Assembly: GCF_006149005.1 (NCBI RefSeq)
Contig: NZ_VBSL01000005.1
Location: 579,546 to 643,545 of the forward strand
Origin: Larkinella sp. C7
GTDB lineage: Bacteria; Bacteroidota; Bacteroidia; Cytophagales; Spirosomataceae
Direction of reading: 5' to 3'
Length of the DNA stretch: 64,000 nt
Below, in pieces: positions 17,920 to 26,842 of this stretch. A program made the position numbers and the translations under genes. The number at the start of each line of letters is the position of its first letter. The stretch's first letter is position 1. Below the pieces are notes generated by a model, which saw only the letters and a list, made by a program, of their open reading frames with translations, had not been told where the DNA came from and ran no database searches.

Positions 17920-19938
17920 TCAGACTTCGATTTTCAGCAAGTGCATGGGCAACAAATACGGATCGAGTTCAACGTAGTTCCACTGCCCTTTCCAGGTATA
18001 TTGCGCTCCGGTCAGCAAATCGTGCACCACGTATTCCTGGCCATCGGCGATTCCCAACTGCCAGATCGGCACCTGCACCATGCCCGCCCGCCGGTTGTAG
18101 GCGTCGGTATTGATCACCATGAGCAGCCGGTTGTGGCCCGTCACTTTCAGATAGGCCATCAGCGCGTCGTCGTCGATGCGGCAGAACGTCAAATTGTTGG
18201 TGGTTTGCAAGGCCGGGTTTTCCCGCCGGATGCGGTTGACCAGCCCGATCAGGTACGTCAGCCGGTTGGTGCGGTGCCAGTCCCAGTGCCGGATCTCGTA
18301 TTTTTCGGAATCGATGTATTCTTCTTTGCCCGGAAACGGCAGGTGTTCCATCAACTCGAACGACGGCCCATAGATACCGTAGTTGGACGACAGCGTAGCC
18401 GCCAGCAAAAACCGGATCAGAAACTGCGGTTCGTGGCCCGATTGCAGGATGTAGGGGTTGATGTCGTGGGTGGTCGGCCAGAAATTCGGGCGGTAGTAGC
18501 GCTTCATTTCGCCCTGCGTCAGTTCCGTCAGGTATTCTTCCAGCTCCTGTTTGTTGTTACGCCAGGTGAAATAGGTGTACGACTGGGCAAAACCGCGCTT
18601 CGCCAGTTGCTGCATCACCTTCGGTTTGGTGAAGGCTTCGGCCAGAAATAACAGATCGGGATAGATCTTCCTGACTTCCGTAATCAGCCATTCCCAGAAC
18701 TGAAACGGCTTGGTATGGGGGTTGTCGACCCGGATGATCCGGACACCCCACGACGCCCACGTCAGCATCGTCTCTTTCATTTCAATCCAGAGGCTCTGCC
18801 AGTCGTCGGTTTCAAAATAAACCGGGTAAATATCCTGGTATTTTTTCGGCGGATTTTCAGCGTATTGAATGGTGCCGTCGGGTCGTTTTTTAAACCATTC
18901 CGGGTGATCTTTGGCCCAGGGGTGATCGGGTGACACCTGAATGGCCAGGTCCATCGCCACCTCCATGCCGTGATTTCGGGCAATGGCAATCAGGTGTTTG
19001 AAGTCGTCGAGGGTTCCCAACTCGGGGTGAATGGCCGTGTGACCGCCCAGTTCCGAACCGATGCCATACGGAACACCGGGTTCGCCGGGCTGCGAAACCA
19101 CATTATTATTTTTCCCTTTCCGAAACGACTGTCCAATGGGGTGAATCGGCGGCAGGTAGAGCACGTCGAAGCCCATCGCTTCGATGCGCGGCAACAACTT
19201 TTCCACATCCCGGAACGTGCCGTGTCGACCCGGTTCCGGTGAAGCAGATCGCGGAAAGAGGCAATACCACGTACTGAAACCGGCTTTGGGCCGATCGACG
19301 TCGACGATCAGTTCACGGGCATACCGGGCCGGGTGTTTCCGCTCGGGATACTGCTGGATGAGGTCCGTAAACAGACTACTTTCCACAAACTGAATAGACT
19401 CCTGGTAAGCCGCATCGTTGTATTCATCCGACCCGCTTTCCAGCAAACCGGCCAGCCACTCCAGCGTCGGTTTATCGTCACCTTCAGCCCGTTGCGCCAT
19501 GCCTTCGACGTAAACCGCCCCGGCCTTGAGTTCGCTCGTCAGCCGTTGACCAGCCGCTACTTTCAATTCGACTTCGTGTTTCCAGGAAGCGATGTGATCC
19601 ACCCAGCCTTCGATGGTGTAGGCATACAGTCCCGGTTTTTCGACGGTAAACGATGCGCCCCAGCGGTCATTGTTGATAAGAACCATCGGCACTTCAGTCC
19701 AGGCCGACTCATCCGGATGTTTATAAAGCAGCCGGGCCGCCAGTTTGTCGTGACCGTCCAGAAAAATATCCGCTTCAACGGCAATGCGATCCCCGGGGAC
19801 GGCCTTGATCGGAAAACGTCCCCCATCGAGTTCGGGCGAAACCCGTTCGATCATGACACGAATCTGACCATCGGAAGGTAGATTTGCTAATTTATATGCC
19901 GCAGCGGCAGAACGGGAAGTTTTATTACGGGTGGCCAT
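17920..19938 (-). CDS. glgE: Alpha-1,4-glucan:maltose-1-phosphate maltosyltransferase GlgE
   Basis: GH13_3 enzyme that adds maltosyl units from maltose-1-phosphate to an alpha-1,4-glucan. Counted from the start at 19938, it has an N-terminal beta domain (about 20-130), a helical insert, the barrel with nucleophile Asp405 in 'IIRVDNPHTKP' and acid/base Glu434 in 'FLAEAFTKPK', and a C-terminal beta domain. The 'DNPHTKP' signature is specific to GlgE. I prefer ATG 19938 over 19968 because it leaves a 22-base gap after the response regulator and removes ten unusual residues; with 19968 the genes would overlap by 8 bases. It is the last gene of the kaiC-kaiB-kaiB-kinase-regulator run, so co-regulation with those genes is likely. 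Confidence 0.93.
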   Translation of the reverse strand: MATRNKTSRSAAAAYKLANLPSDGQIRVMIERVSPELDGGRFPIKAVPGDRIAVEADIFLDGHDKLAARLLYKHPDESAWTEVPMVLINNDRWGASFTVEKPGLYAYTIEGWVDHIASWKHEVELKVAAGQRLTSELKAGAVYVEGMAQRAEGDDKPTLEWLAGLLESGSDEYNDAAYQESIQFVESSLFTDLIQQYPERKHPARYARELIVDVDRPKAGFSTWYCLFPRSASPEPGRHGTFRDVEKLLPRIEAMGFDVLYLPPIHPIGQSFRKGKNNNVVSQPGEPGVPYGIGSELGGHTAIHPELGTLDDFKHLIAIARNHGMEVAMDLAIQVSPDHPWAKDHPEWFKKRPDGTIQYAENPPKKYQDIYPVYFETDDWQSLWIEMKETMLTWASWGVRIIRVDNPHTKPFQFWEWLITEVRKIYPDLLFLAEAFTKPKVMQQLAKRGFAQSYTYFTWRNNKQELEEYLTELTQGEMKRYYRPNFWPTTHDINPYILQSGHEPQFLIRFLLAATLSSNYGIYGPSFELMEHLPFPGKEEYIDSEKYEIRHWDWHRTNRLTYLIGLVNRIRRENPALQTTNNLTFCRIDDDALMAYLKVTGHNRLLMVINTDAYNRRAGMVQVPIWQLGIADGQEYVVHDLLTGAQYTWKGQWNYVELDPYLLPMHLLKIEV

Positions 19939-19960
19939 AGTCAACCTGATTGTCAATCGT

Positions 19961-20386
19961 TTAGCCAACGGACACGCGATGGCATGCCGCCAGAATTTCG
20001 TTCATCATCTCGTTGTAACCGTCCTTCGAAACGGGCTTGGATTTCACCGAAACCGCCCCCAGTTTCAGACACTCATCAATCAGTTCTCGCCCGACGTAGG
20101 TAGAATAAATAACGACGGCAATCCGCGACAGCCAATCCGTAGCTTTGATGGCTGTCAGCGTTTCTTTCCCCGTTAGCTTGGGCATATTCTGATCCAGAAT
20201 GACAATATCCGGCAGTTCATCGGGCGACGTGATTCGATGCAGGTAGTCGAGCAATTCTACCCCCGATGTAACGCCGGGCAGCAGTTCAATATCGGTGCGA
20301 TTCCCTAAAAAATCGATAAAAAACGCACGGTCATCCCCATCATCTTCAGCCAGTAAGATTTTCTTTCTGGATAGGTCAAAAGCCAT
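19961..20386 (-). CDS. Single-domain response regulator of the kai operon
   Basis: A 141-residue receiver protein. Acidic residues 'LLAEDDGDD', phospho-acceptor Asp65 in 'IVILDQNMPKLTG', a Ser/Thr in 'VVIYSTYVG' and Lys in 'VKSKPVSK' complete the site. There is no DNA-binding or enzymatic output domain. The start codon comes 1 base after the histidine-kinase stop, so the pair is almost surely translated together and the kinase is the likely phosphodonor. Output may be by protein contact, for example with KaiC, KaiB or another regulator. Confidence 0.92.
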   Translation of the reverse strand: MAFDLSRKKILLAEDDGDDRAFFIDFLGNRTDIELLPGVTSGVELLDYLHRITSPDELPDIVILDQNMPKLTGKETLTAIKATDWLSRIAVVIYSTYVGRELIDECLKLGAVSVKSKPVSKDGYNEMMNEILAACHRVSVG

Positions 20387-20387
20387 T

Positions 20388-21668
20388 TCAAGCCGGTTTA
20401 TGTTGCCTCAAAGGTAAGCTAATAATGAATGTAGAACCCATTCCTTCCTTACTTTGTGCCCTGATCCGGCCATTATGTTTGTCGATGATTCGTTTGGTAA
20501 CCGCCAGTCCGATGCCCGATCCTTCGTAAATATCCTTGGTATTCAATCGCTGAAACAGCGAAAAAATTTTCTCAACATACTGTTCATCGAACCCAATCCC
20601 ATTGTCGGTAATCGAAATGGAACACATCGGTTCTTCCTCCTTCGTTTCGGATTCGGCGGGGTCAGTCGCCTTGATTTCGATTACGGGCGGCTGATCGGCT
20701 TTGGAAAACTTCAGCGCGTTGCTGATCAGGTTTTGGAAAACCTGCCGGATCTGCCCCTGATTCACTTCCACTTCGGGTAATGAGTCGATCTGCACCCGGG
20801 CTTTTTTCTCCTGAATCCGGAGTTCAAAATCTTTCAATACCTCATTGAGCAGCTTGTTGAGATCGGTCAGAACGTATGTATCCGAATGCGTCGATAGCCG
20901 GGAATAACTCAGGATGTCGATGATCATGGTGCGCATCCGGTTGGAAGAGTCAATAATTTTTTCCAGATACCGCACGCTGTCGACCGGCAGTTCATCGATG
21001 TGTTTGTCTTTCAACAATTCCGAAAACATCTGGATTTTGCGCAACGGCTCCTGCAAATCGTGGGAGGCCACCGACGCAAACTGCTGCAGGTCGTGGTTGC
21101 TGACTTCCAGCGCCGTGTTCATTTCTTCCAGCCGATCGTTGTTGGACTTGAGCAGGCGCTGGGTGGCCTTCTGAACCGTGAGATCGGTTACGATGACGCT
21201 CATCGAAGTGCCGCCATCCAGTTCCAGCGTTGTTACGGAAAGCTGGCAGGGCACCTCCCTGTCCGTACCCAGGATGCAGATTTCCACTTTGCGGTCTTCT
21301 GTCCACCCATCATTGAACAGGCTGTTGTAGCGGTCTTTGTAGTCCGCCGGAATAAAGGTATCGAACGACAGGGCAATCACGTTCGACAGCGGCATACCCA
21401 CCATCGACGCAAATTTTGAATTGCAGTAGAGAATCAATCCTGATTCATTCAGCGTCACCGCCCCTTCGTTCATCGTTTCGATAAACACCCGGTACGTCTG
21501 ATCGGCGGTTTTGAGGCTGTAGAGTTCGTGTCCGTCCTTTCCCTGTACCACCAACGCGTCGACCTGACCCGTTCGTATGGCATGAATGGTCTCGGTGGCC
21601 TCTTCCAACTGGATCAGCAAGGCTTCGTTTTCCTGGACGAGTTGTTCGTAGGTTTTAACCGGTTTCAT
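20388..21668 (-). CDS. PAS-domain sensor histidine kinase of the kai operon
   Basis: A soluble 426-residue kinase without membrane segments. An N-terminal helix (1-30) and a PAS domain (about 56-165) precede a coiled linker, the phospho-acceptor His203 in 'ASHDLQEPLRKIQ', and a complete HATPase domain with the N box 'NLISNALKFS', 'DNGIGFDE' and 'GSGIGLAVTKRII'. The DLQEPLR type of H box is typical of phytochrome-like and Bacteroidota kinases. Its start overlaps the stop of the second kaiB by one base (TAATG on the minus strand). By position it could play the part that SasA/CikA play in cyanobacteria, but it lacks a KaiB-like N-terminal domain. Confidence 0.92.
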   Translation of the reverse strand: MKPVKTYEQLVQENEALLIQLEEATETIHAIRTGQVDALVVQGKDGHELYSLKTADQTYRVFIETMNEGAVTLNESGLILYCNSKFASMVGMPLSNVIALSFDTFIPADYKDRYNSLFNDGWTEDRKVEICILGTDREVPCQLSVTTLELDGGTSMSVIVTDLTVQKATQRLLKSNNDRLEEMNTALEVSNHDLQQFASVASHDLQEPLRKIQMFSELLKDKHIDELPVDSVRYLEKIIDSSNRMRTMIIDILSYSRLSTHSDTYVLTDLNKLLNEVLKDFELRIQEKKARVQIDSLPEVEVNQGQIRQVFQNLISNALKFSKADQPPVIEIKATDPAESETKEEEPMCSISITDNGIGFDEQYVEKIFSLFQRLNTKDIYEGSGIGLAVTKRIIDKHNGRIRAQSKEGMGSTFIISLPLRQHKPA

Positions 21669-21991
21669 TAACTGGTATGAGCAATGCCCAGGCCTTTGAG
21701 CACCTTTTCGGTGTCCGACATATCGCCGATTAGCCTACGTTGCGGCAAGGGCATTTTTTTTATCAATAAAGGTAAAGCAATAATTTGCTCGCTTTCGGCA
21801 AGCATGCGTTGCTGGTAAACATCAATAATTTCCAGGGTATAGTTTCCCGCAAGATACGTTTCACAAATGTGTTTCAGATTGGCAATGGCACGGATTGAAT
21901 TAATCGAAGCCCCGGTTACAAACAGGCGCAATTCATACTTCTGCCCGTCGCCATCAGAATCTGTATCCGGAGTTATTACTTGCTCAATCAT
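21668..21991 (-). CDS. kaiB: KaiB family protein, second copy
   Basis: A 107-residue thioredoxin-like KaiB protein. Recognisable parts are 'YELRLFVTGASINSIRAIAN', 'TYLAGNYTLEIIDVYQQ', 'IIALPLLIKKMPLPQRRLIG' and 'IGDMSDTEKVLKGLGI'. The Gly-Asp of the fold-switch region is kept. It is a diverged paralogue of the copy just upstream: it lies 1 base after that gene's stop and overlaps the kinase start by 1 base. KaiB binds the CI ring of KaiC in the cyanobacterial clock; whether the two copies here share or split this task is not visible. Confidence 0.92.
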   Translation of the reverse strand: MIEQVITPDTDSDGDGQKYELRLFVTGASINSIRAIANLKHICETYLAGNYTLEIIDVYQQRMLAESEQIIALPLLIKKMPLPQRRLIGDMSDTEKVLKGLGIAHTS

Positions 21992-21992
21992 G

Positions 21993-22310
21993 CTATTTTT
22001 TTGCCGGACGAATGTTCAATCCAACCAACACTTTTTCTTCGTTCGACAAATCGCCAATAATCTTCCGGATGGGTTCGGGCACCTTTTTGACCAGGGTCGG
22101 AATGGCCAGAATCTGGTCTCCTTCAGCCAGTTGCGGCTGAACCAGCAAGTCAATGACTTCGATGACGTACTTGCCTTTTAGATGCTCCTCACAATACCGC
22201 TTCAGATTAGCCAGCGCCGTCACGGATTTCGCCGTTTTGCCGGCAACATAGAGTCTTAACTCCCAAATTTCCTCTTTTGTTTCCATTCCGTTTCGGTGGC
22301 TATTGCTCAT
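21993..22310 (-). CDS. kaiB: KaiB family protein, first copy
   Basis: A 105-residue KaiB protein closer to the cyanobacterial consensus than its neighbour: '[20 protein letters not shown]', '[11 protein letters not shown]', '[20 protein letters not shown]' and Gly86-Asp87 in '[15 protein letters not shown]'. The annotated ATG (22310) overlaps the end of kaiC by 11 bases; an internal ATG at 22286 (residue 9) would avoid the overlap and is a fair alternative. The tandem pair of kaiB genes directly behind kaiC is a recurring arrangement in non-cyanobacterial kai loci. Confidence 0.94.
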   Translation of the reverse strand: MSNSHRNGMETKEEIWELRLYVAGKTAKSVTALANLKRYCEEHLKGKYVIEVIDLLVQPQLAEGDQILAIPTLVKKVPEPIRKIIGDLSNEEKVLVGLNIRPAKK

Positions 22311-24012
22311 TATGACGGTTTTTGATTAGTTGTTCCCGGTTTTTCTCCAGCACATCCTTTCGCAATTCCTCTTCCACGTAGGCTTTATTCAATTCATCCT
22401 GTACGGATTCGAACTCTTCTTTTAAACTCGCAATCTTCGACTCCAGCACCAGGCGTTTGCGTTCGATTTCCCGATCCTTGCGGTTGAGGGCATAATCGCG
22501 CAACGCCTTGCCGGTCACCTCCTGCAATTGCTGGGCTTCCCGCGCGGAACCCGTCAGCACCCCCTCGGGGCTTAAAAAGACATCCACCAGATGCAGACCT
22601 CCGTCCGTAATTACAAACTCGCGGACCTGATTGGAATGCTTCATGCCGCGCGACTTCATGACGTACATACCCCGGTTCCGCTCACCGTTCGACTCAATAT
22701 CCCGCACCAGCAACCAGGCATCCACCAACGACGAAACGCCCTCGTCTGTTTGCTCACTCACAATGGTGTTCAGCGATAGCGCCGTAAACATCACGGTTAT
22801 TTGTCTTGATTGCAGAAAATCGATCAGCCGGATCAGCATCGACTTCACTTCGCTGACCGTACCCACCGTAATCAGATTGGTTATAGGGTCCAGCACAACC
22901 AGGTGAGGATCAAAATCTTCGATCAGCTTATGAATCGAGACCAGGTGCATTTCCAAACCGTTGAGCGTGGGCCGTGAAGCGTGAAATTTCAACAGGCCGG
23001 CATCGATGTGCTGCTGGAGATCGAACCCGATCGAGCGCATGTTCCGGATGATCTGCTGCGGTGACTCCTCAAACGCAAAATAAATACAACGCTCTTTCCG
23101 ATTGCAGGCTTCGTGGGCAAAACTGGCGGCAATGCTCGTTTTTCCCGTACCGGCGGTTCCCGAAACCAGAATGCTGCTACCCCTGAAAAACCCTTTTCCC
23201 TCCAGCATTTTGTCCAGCGACGGAATCCCGGACGAAATCCGTTCCGACGTTACATCGTGCGTCAGGGTGAGCGACGTAACCGGCAATACCGAGATACCGC
23301 TCCGGTCGATCAAAAAAGGATATTCGTTGGTCCCATGCACCGACCCCCGGTATTTGACGATGCGCAAAAGCCGGGTGGAGATCTGGTTGGTAACCCGGTG
23401 ATCGAGCAGAATCACGCAGTCAGAAATGTATTCTTCCAGCCCGTGGCGGGTCAGTGTGCCCCCTCCTCTTTCACCGGTGATGATGGTTGTCACTTTTTTG
23501 ACTTTCAGCCATTCAAACAGCCGCCGGAGTTCAGCCCGCAAAATGCCCTGATCGAGCAGACCCGAAAACAGGTTTTCAATGGTGTCCAGCACCACGCGTT
23601 TCGCCCCAATGCTGTCGATGGCGTGTCCCAGCCGGATGAAAAGACCGTCCAGGTCGTATTCGCCGGTTTCCTCAATTTCGCTCCGTTCAATCCGCACATG
23701 ATCGAGTCTGATCAGCTTATCCTGCTGAAGTTGGTTCAGGTCGTAGCCAAGCGAAGCCACGTTTAAAACCAGTTCTTCGGCTTTCTCTTCGAACGACATA
23801 AAAACTCCCGGTTCGTCATACATCACAGCCCCGTGAACAATGAATTCGATGGAGAATAAGGTTTTTCCGCAACCTGTTCCCCCGCAAATCAGCGTGGGCC
23901 GGTCTTTTGGTAATCCTCCGCCTGTGATTTCATCCAGACCAATAATACCGGTCAGGGCTTTGGGGAAAGAAGGAAGTGGCTGGGTAGGTTTTTGGGAGGA
24001 AGTCAGGCTCAT
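22300..24012 (-). CDS. kaiC: KaiC-type double-domain ATPase
   Basis: A 570-residue RecA-like ATPase with two KaiC domains. CI (about 20-245) has Walker A 'GGTGCGKT' (44-51) and the catalytic Glu pair 75-76; CII (about 255-480) has 'GTAGTGKT' (285-292) and Glu315-316. Aligning '[10 protein letters not shown]' to the cyanobacterial CII phosphorylation loop puts Thr422, Ser427 and Ser428 at the places of Thr426, Ser431 and Thr432, so autophosphorylation is plausible. The C-terminus (about 490-570) is a long charged coiled coil instead of the short KaiA-binding tail. No kaiA is present. It is the first gene of a six-gene run; the promoter should lie in 24013-24197. Confidence 0.95.
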   Translation of the reverse strand: MSLTSSQKPTQPLPSFPKALTGIIGLDEITGGGLPKDRPTLICGGTGCGKTLFSIEFIVHGAVMYDEPGVFMSFEEKAEELVLNVASLGYDLNQLQQDKLIRLDHVRIERSEIEETGEYDLDGLFIRLGHAIDSIGAKRVVLDTIENLFSGLLDQGILRAELRRLFEWLKVKKVTTIITGERGGGTLTRHGLEEYISDCVILLDHRVTNQISTRLLRIVKYRGSVHGTNEYPFLIDRSGISVLPVTSLTLTHDVTSERISSGIPSLDKMLEGKGFFRGSSILVSGTAGTGKTSIAASFAHEACNRKERCIYFAFEESPQQIIRNMRSIGFDLQQHIDAGLLKFHASRPTLNGLEMHLVSIHKLIEDFDPHLVVLDPITNLITVGTVSEVKSMLIRLIDFLQSRQITVMFTALSLNTIVSEQTDEGVSSLVDAWLLVRDIESNGERNRGMYVMKSRGMKHSNQVREFVITDGGLHLVDVFLSPEGVLTGSAREAQQLQEVTGKALRDYALNRKDREIERKRLVLESKIASLKEEFESVQDELNKAYVEEELRKDVLEKNREQLIKNRHNEQ

Positions 24013-24330
24013 CGATCGTGCAATTTTTCAAATCGTGTGGTGGAAAAGGGCATTTAATTTTCAAAAAACATAACCAGATTTCCCTGCAGAGTGTTTGACG
24101 ACCGGGCCAGAATGATCCGTTTAAAGTTCGAAAATATACTAAAAAAACACACGTCCACGGCAATTTCTACCAAGCGTCCGGTTTCGAACCAGAAAATAAA
24201 GGATAGAAGCAAACCGCTCCCATCCTTTACGACTTTTCACCTAAAATAATGGGATAGACAAAAGAGCGGAGTACGGCGGAAAAAGACCTAAAAAGTCGCA
24301 TTTCTCACGTTTTTCCTCTCTTGTCTTCCC
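24013..24330. other. Intergenic region upstream of the kai operon
   Basis: No gene is seen in these 318 bases. The right half holds the probable terminator of the DUF3179 gene (24198-24228). The left half, AT-rich near 24053-24150, must hold the promoter of the kai operon, but I could not place a convincing TTTG/TAnnTTTG pair on the minus strand. Confidence 0.5.
24198..24228 (-). terminator. Possible terminator downstream of the DUF3179 gene
   Basis: Minus-strand stem with arms 24222-24228 and 24198-24204 around a 17-base loop, followed by ATTTTC. It lies about 100 bases beyond the DUF3179 stop. Confidence 0.4.
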
Positions 24331-25518
24331 TCACAAATACCGGGTCGTGGCCGGATGAAACGTTTCCCACGAATGCAGGTATTCCTGCGAGGCCGGAATC
24401 CGGGCCAGTTTCTTGCCTTTCAGCAAACCCTCCGTGCAGGCGCCGTGCCGGTTCCAGACCGACCCGGTTTCCCGGTCCCGAAATGAATCCGCCGAATCCG
24501 CCGTAAAATGCAGGATCTGGCCGTTTACGTTCCGGTTCCAGACATGGAAGGTCGCACTGTCGGACGCCACCATGAGCAGCAGCGGTGTTCCCGCCAGACT
24601 GTCGTTCGTAACTTTTTGTTTGAGTAACTGACTCCAGTCGTAAGCGCGGGCCGCCTGGTTGCGCTCCACGCCCACCACCCACGATTTCGGCTTCCACGAC
24701 AGGCTGTCGCGCCCCGTCAGTTTCCGTTTAACTTTTCCTTTTTCGTACGGTTCCATGCTCGCATACTGCTCTTTGAAGGTCGAATCCGGCTGGAGAACCA
24801 GCGTTTCGGGATGCAGTTCGGTCCAGGCCTGCAACGTCATTTGTTCGGCCTGAAAACCGGGCAAATACTGGCCTTTCAACGGCCCGGCGATGGCTTCGCC
24901 GTTGACCTGCCGCCACCAGCTCCCGGTCGTTTTGTCTTCAAACATCGCATTGAAATGATCCATGCCCACCAGCCGGAATTCTTCAATCTTGCCGCCCACC
25001 AGCGGCCGAAACACGCGGCCCGTTCGGCAAACCGTGCAGTACGTAATCATAACCGGTTCCCCACCCACCGTGTCCCGAACCTGGTGGTGATAGCCAATAA
25101 ACTGGATCGGATAAGCCCGCGCCTGTCCGTTTACGACCAAACCCAACACCAGCTTGTCGGCCGGGATTGTACTGGCTTTCAAATCCAGCATCACGGTTTC
25201 TTTGGGCTGGTAAAACATTTTTTCGGCCAGAAACCGGAAATTGAAGAGGTAAAAAACCACGCCATAAACGGCCAGCAGCGCCAGCACGGCAGCTTTGCGT
25301 CCTCTCCGTTTCGGTGCCGCCAGCAAGTGGTATGTCGGATACGCGATGAGCAACCAGCCCACAATCCGGATGATCCAGCTATTCTGATGAATCCAGTAGG
25401 CAAAATCAATCGTATCGGCTTCCTGACTGCCCGGCATCGGCATGATGAAGTAGACTTTTGAAATTTCAGTGGCCGTCAGCAACAGAATACCGAGGATAAA
25501 AAGAAGCATGGTTTTCAT
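24331..25518 (-). CDS. DUF3179 domain-containing membrane-anchored protein
   Basis: The frame is open to 25683, but the start at 25518 gives a natural leader (MKTMLLFILGILLL) and is chosen (395 residues). Three hydrophobic segments in the first 105 residues anchor a large exported domain. The DUF3179 core shows 'VNGQARAYPIQFIGYHHQVR' and the family signature 'ITYCTVCRTGRVF', then 'GMDHFNAMFEDKTTGSWWRQ' and 'LPGFQAEQMTLQAWTELHP'. The family is usually an extracytoplasmic protein with conserved Cys and His; its activity is unknown. It is the last gene of the long minus-strand run and follows the first AhpD-like gene by 22 bases. Confidence 0.88.
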   Translation of the reverse strand: MKTMLLFILGILLLTATEISKVYFIMPMPGSQEADTIDFAYWIHQNSWIIRIVGWLLIAYPTYHLLAAPKRRGRKAAVLALLAVYGVVFYLFNFRFLAEKMFYQPKETVMLDLKASTIPADKLVLGLVVNGQARAYPIQFIGYHHQVRDTVGGEPVMITYCTVCRTGRVFRPLVGGKIEEFRLVGMDHFNAMFEDKTTGSWWRQVNGEAIAGPLKGQYLPGFQAEQMTLQAWTELHPETLVLQPDSTFKEQYASMEPYEKGKVKRKLTGRDSLSWKPKSWVVGVERNQAARAYDWSQLLKQKVTNDSLAGTPLLLMVASDSATFHVWNRNVNGQILHFTADSADSFRDRETGSVWNRHGACTEGLLKGKKLARIPASQEYLHSWETFHPATTRYL

Positions 25519-25540
25519 AGAAAAATGGGTTACAGTGCAC

Positions 25541-26098
25541 TCATCGGGGCATATAATGATCATCCGCCGTATAACCGTACTCCGCGATTTTAGTCGCCCG
25601 GAACTTGTACAATTCCGGGTTGTCAGGCGCCCAGGTCGCCAGCCCGTCGACGTATCGATTAAACATACAGAACGCAGCCGCAATCAGAACCGTATCGTGA
25701 ATATCTTTATCGGTCGCGCCTTGCTGCCGGGCTTCGTGAACCTGCTCAGGCGTCACCTGTTTCCCGCCTTTCTGCACACTGCCGGCAATGGCCAGCAGGG
25801 CTTTCAGTTTGGACGAAAGCAAGGTTTGTCCGTAGTTTTCCTTAACGGCTTTGACAAACTCGCCATTCTCGTCGCCCCAGTAATAACTGGCCACGGCACC
25901 GTGGATGGTCTGGCAAAAAAAGCAGTCGTTTTCGGAGGAAACATAGGTGGCAATCAGCTCGCGTTCGGCCCGGCTCAGACCGTCGTCGGTTCGAAGCAGC
26001 GCGTTGGCTAATTCATTAAGTGGCTTCGCCGTTTCGGGGCTAAACGCCATCGGCCCGCGAATCCCGGGCAACCCTTCAGGTAATTGAATATGAGGCAT
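25541..26098 (-). CDS. AhpD/carboxymuconolactone decarboxylase-like protein, copy 1
   Basis: A 185-residue all-helical protein of the CMD/AhpD superfamily (peroxidase-related type). The redox motif is intact: 'SSENDCFFCQTIHGAV' gives Cys-x-x-Cys-x-x-x-His with the upstream Glu, the thiol centre used by AhpD to reduce hydroperoxides. The N-terminus 'MPHIQLPEGLPGIRG' is shared with two paralogues at 26277 and 31063. Several members of this type reduce peroxides; others act as aromatic-acid decarboxylases. The cluster context (MFS transporter, TonB receptors, haloperoxidase-type protein) suggests detoxification or breakdown of a taken-up compound. Confidence 0.88.
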   Translation of the reverse strand: MPHIQLPEGLPGIRGPMAFSPETAKPLNELANALLRTDDGLSRAERELIATYVSSENDCFFCQTIHGAVASYYWGDENGEFVKAVKENYGQTLLSSKLKALLAIAGSVQKGGKQVTPEQVHEARQQGATDKDIHDTVLIAAAFCMFNRYVDGLATWAPDNPELYKFRATKIAEYGYTADDHYMPR

Positions 26099-26276
26099 AT
26101 CGGATAAAAAAAATAAGTAAAAATGGATCGAAACCGGCGTATATATCCCTGACCGCAGCGCAGCCAGGGAATATCACACTAACCTATTATGAACGCATTG
26201 CTTTTGTAGTCCAGGCTGCGGCAGGGTGTTCGTCCGGATTGGTAACCATAAACGCTGCACCATAAACCCTAAGCTT

Positions 26277-26825
26277 CTATTCCACCGGTTTTGGCATCAC
26301 ATACCCCAGGGTTCCCATGCGCTCGCCCATGGCTTCGTAAGCCGCCGGGTCGGTCGGGGTCAGGCTTGCCAGTCCGTCGACATACCGGTTAAACAGGCAA
26401 AACGTGGCAGCAATTAATACCGTATCGTGAATGTCACGGTCGGTGGCCCCCTGCTGGCGGGCGTCGGCCACCAGTTCCTCCGAAACCGTGCGGGCATCCT
26501 GCTGAACGTGTTTGGCAATCGTCAGCAAGGCTTTCAGCTTGTCGGAAACCGGAGCGGTTTGGTAATCCGCGATCACCTGATCGACCCGTTCTTTGTCTTT
26601 TCCCAAAAGAAACCGGGCCGCTGCCGCGTGGCTTCCAGCGCAAAAATTGCAATCATTAAGCGACGATACGAAGGTTGCGATCAACTCGCGTTCGGCTTCG
26701 CTCAGGGGCGATTCGTTTCGCAACAACGCCTGTGCCAGCGCGTACAGATGCTGACCGGTATCGGGTCGGTACATGACCAGACTGCGAATACCGGGAATGC
26801 CTTCAGGAACTTGAATGTGTGCCAT
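26277..26825 (-). CDS. AhpD/carboxymuconolactone decarboxylase-like protein, copy 2
   Basis: A 182-residue paralogue of the neighbouring copy, with the same start pattern ('MAHIQVPEGIPGIR') and an intact redox motif in 'SLNDCNFCAGSHAAAA' (Cys-x-x-Cys-x-x-x-His). The second half also matches ('KQQGATDRDIHDTVLIAA'-like 'ARQQGATDRDIHDTVLIAAT'). It lies 178 bases upstream of copy 1 and 77 bases downstream of the MFS gene; the latter gap is filled by a long inverted repeat that may uncouple their expression. Confidence 0.88.
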   Translation of the reverse strand: MAHIQVPEGIPGIRSLVMYRPDTGQHLYALAQALLRNESPLSEAERELIATFVSSLNDCNFCAGSHAAAARFLLGKDKERVDQVIADYQTAPVSDKLKALLTIAKHVQQDARTVSEELVADARQQGATDRDIHDTVLIAATFCLFNRYVDGLASLTPTDPAAYEAMGERMGTLGYVMPKPVE

Positions 26826-26842
26826 TTTTTTGATGATTTTTT

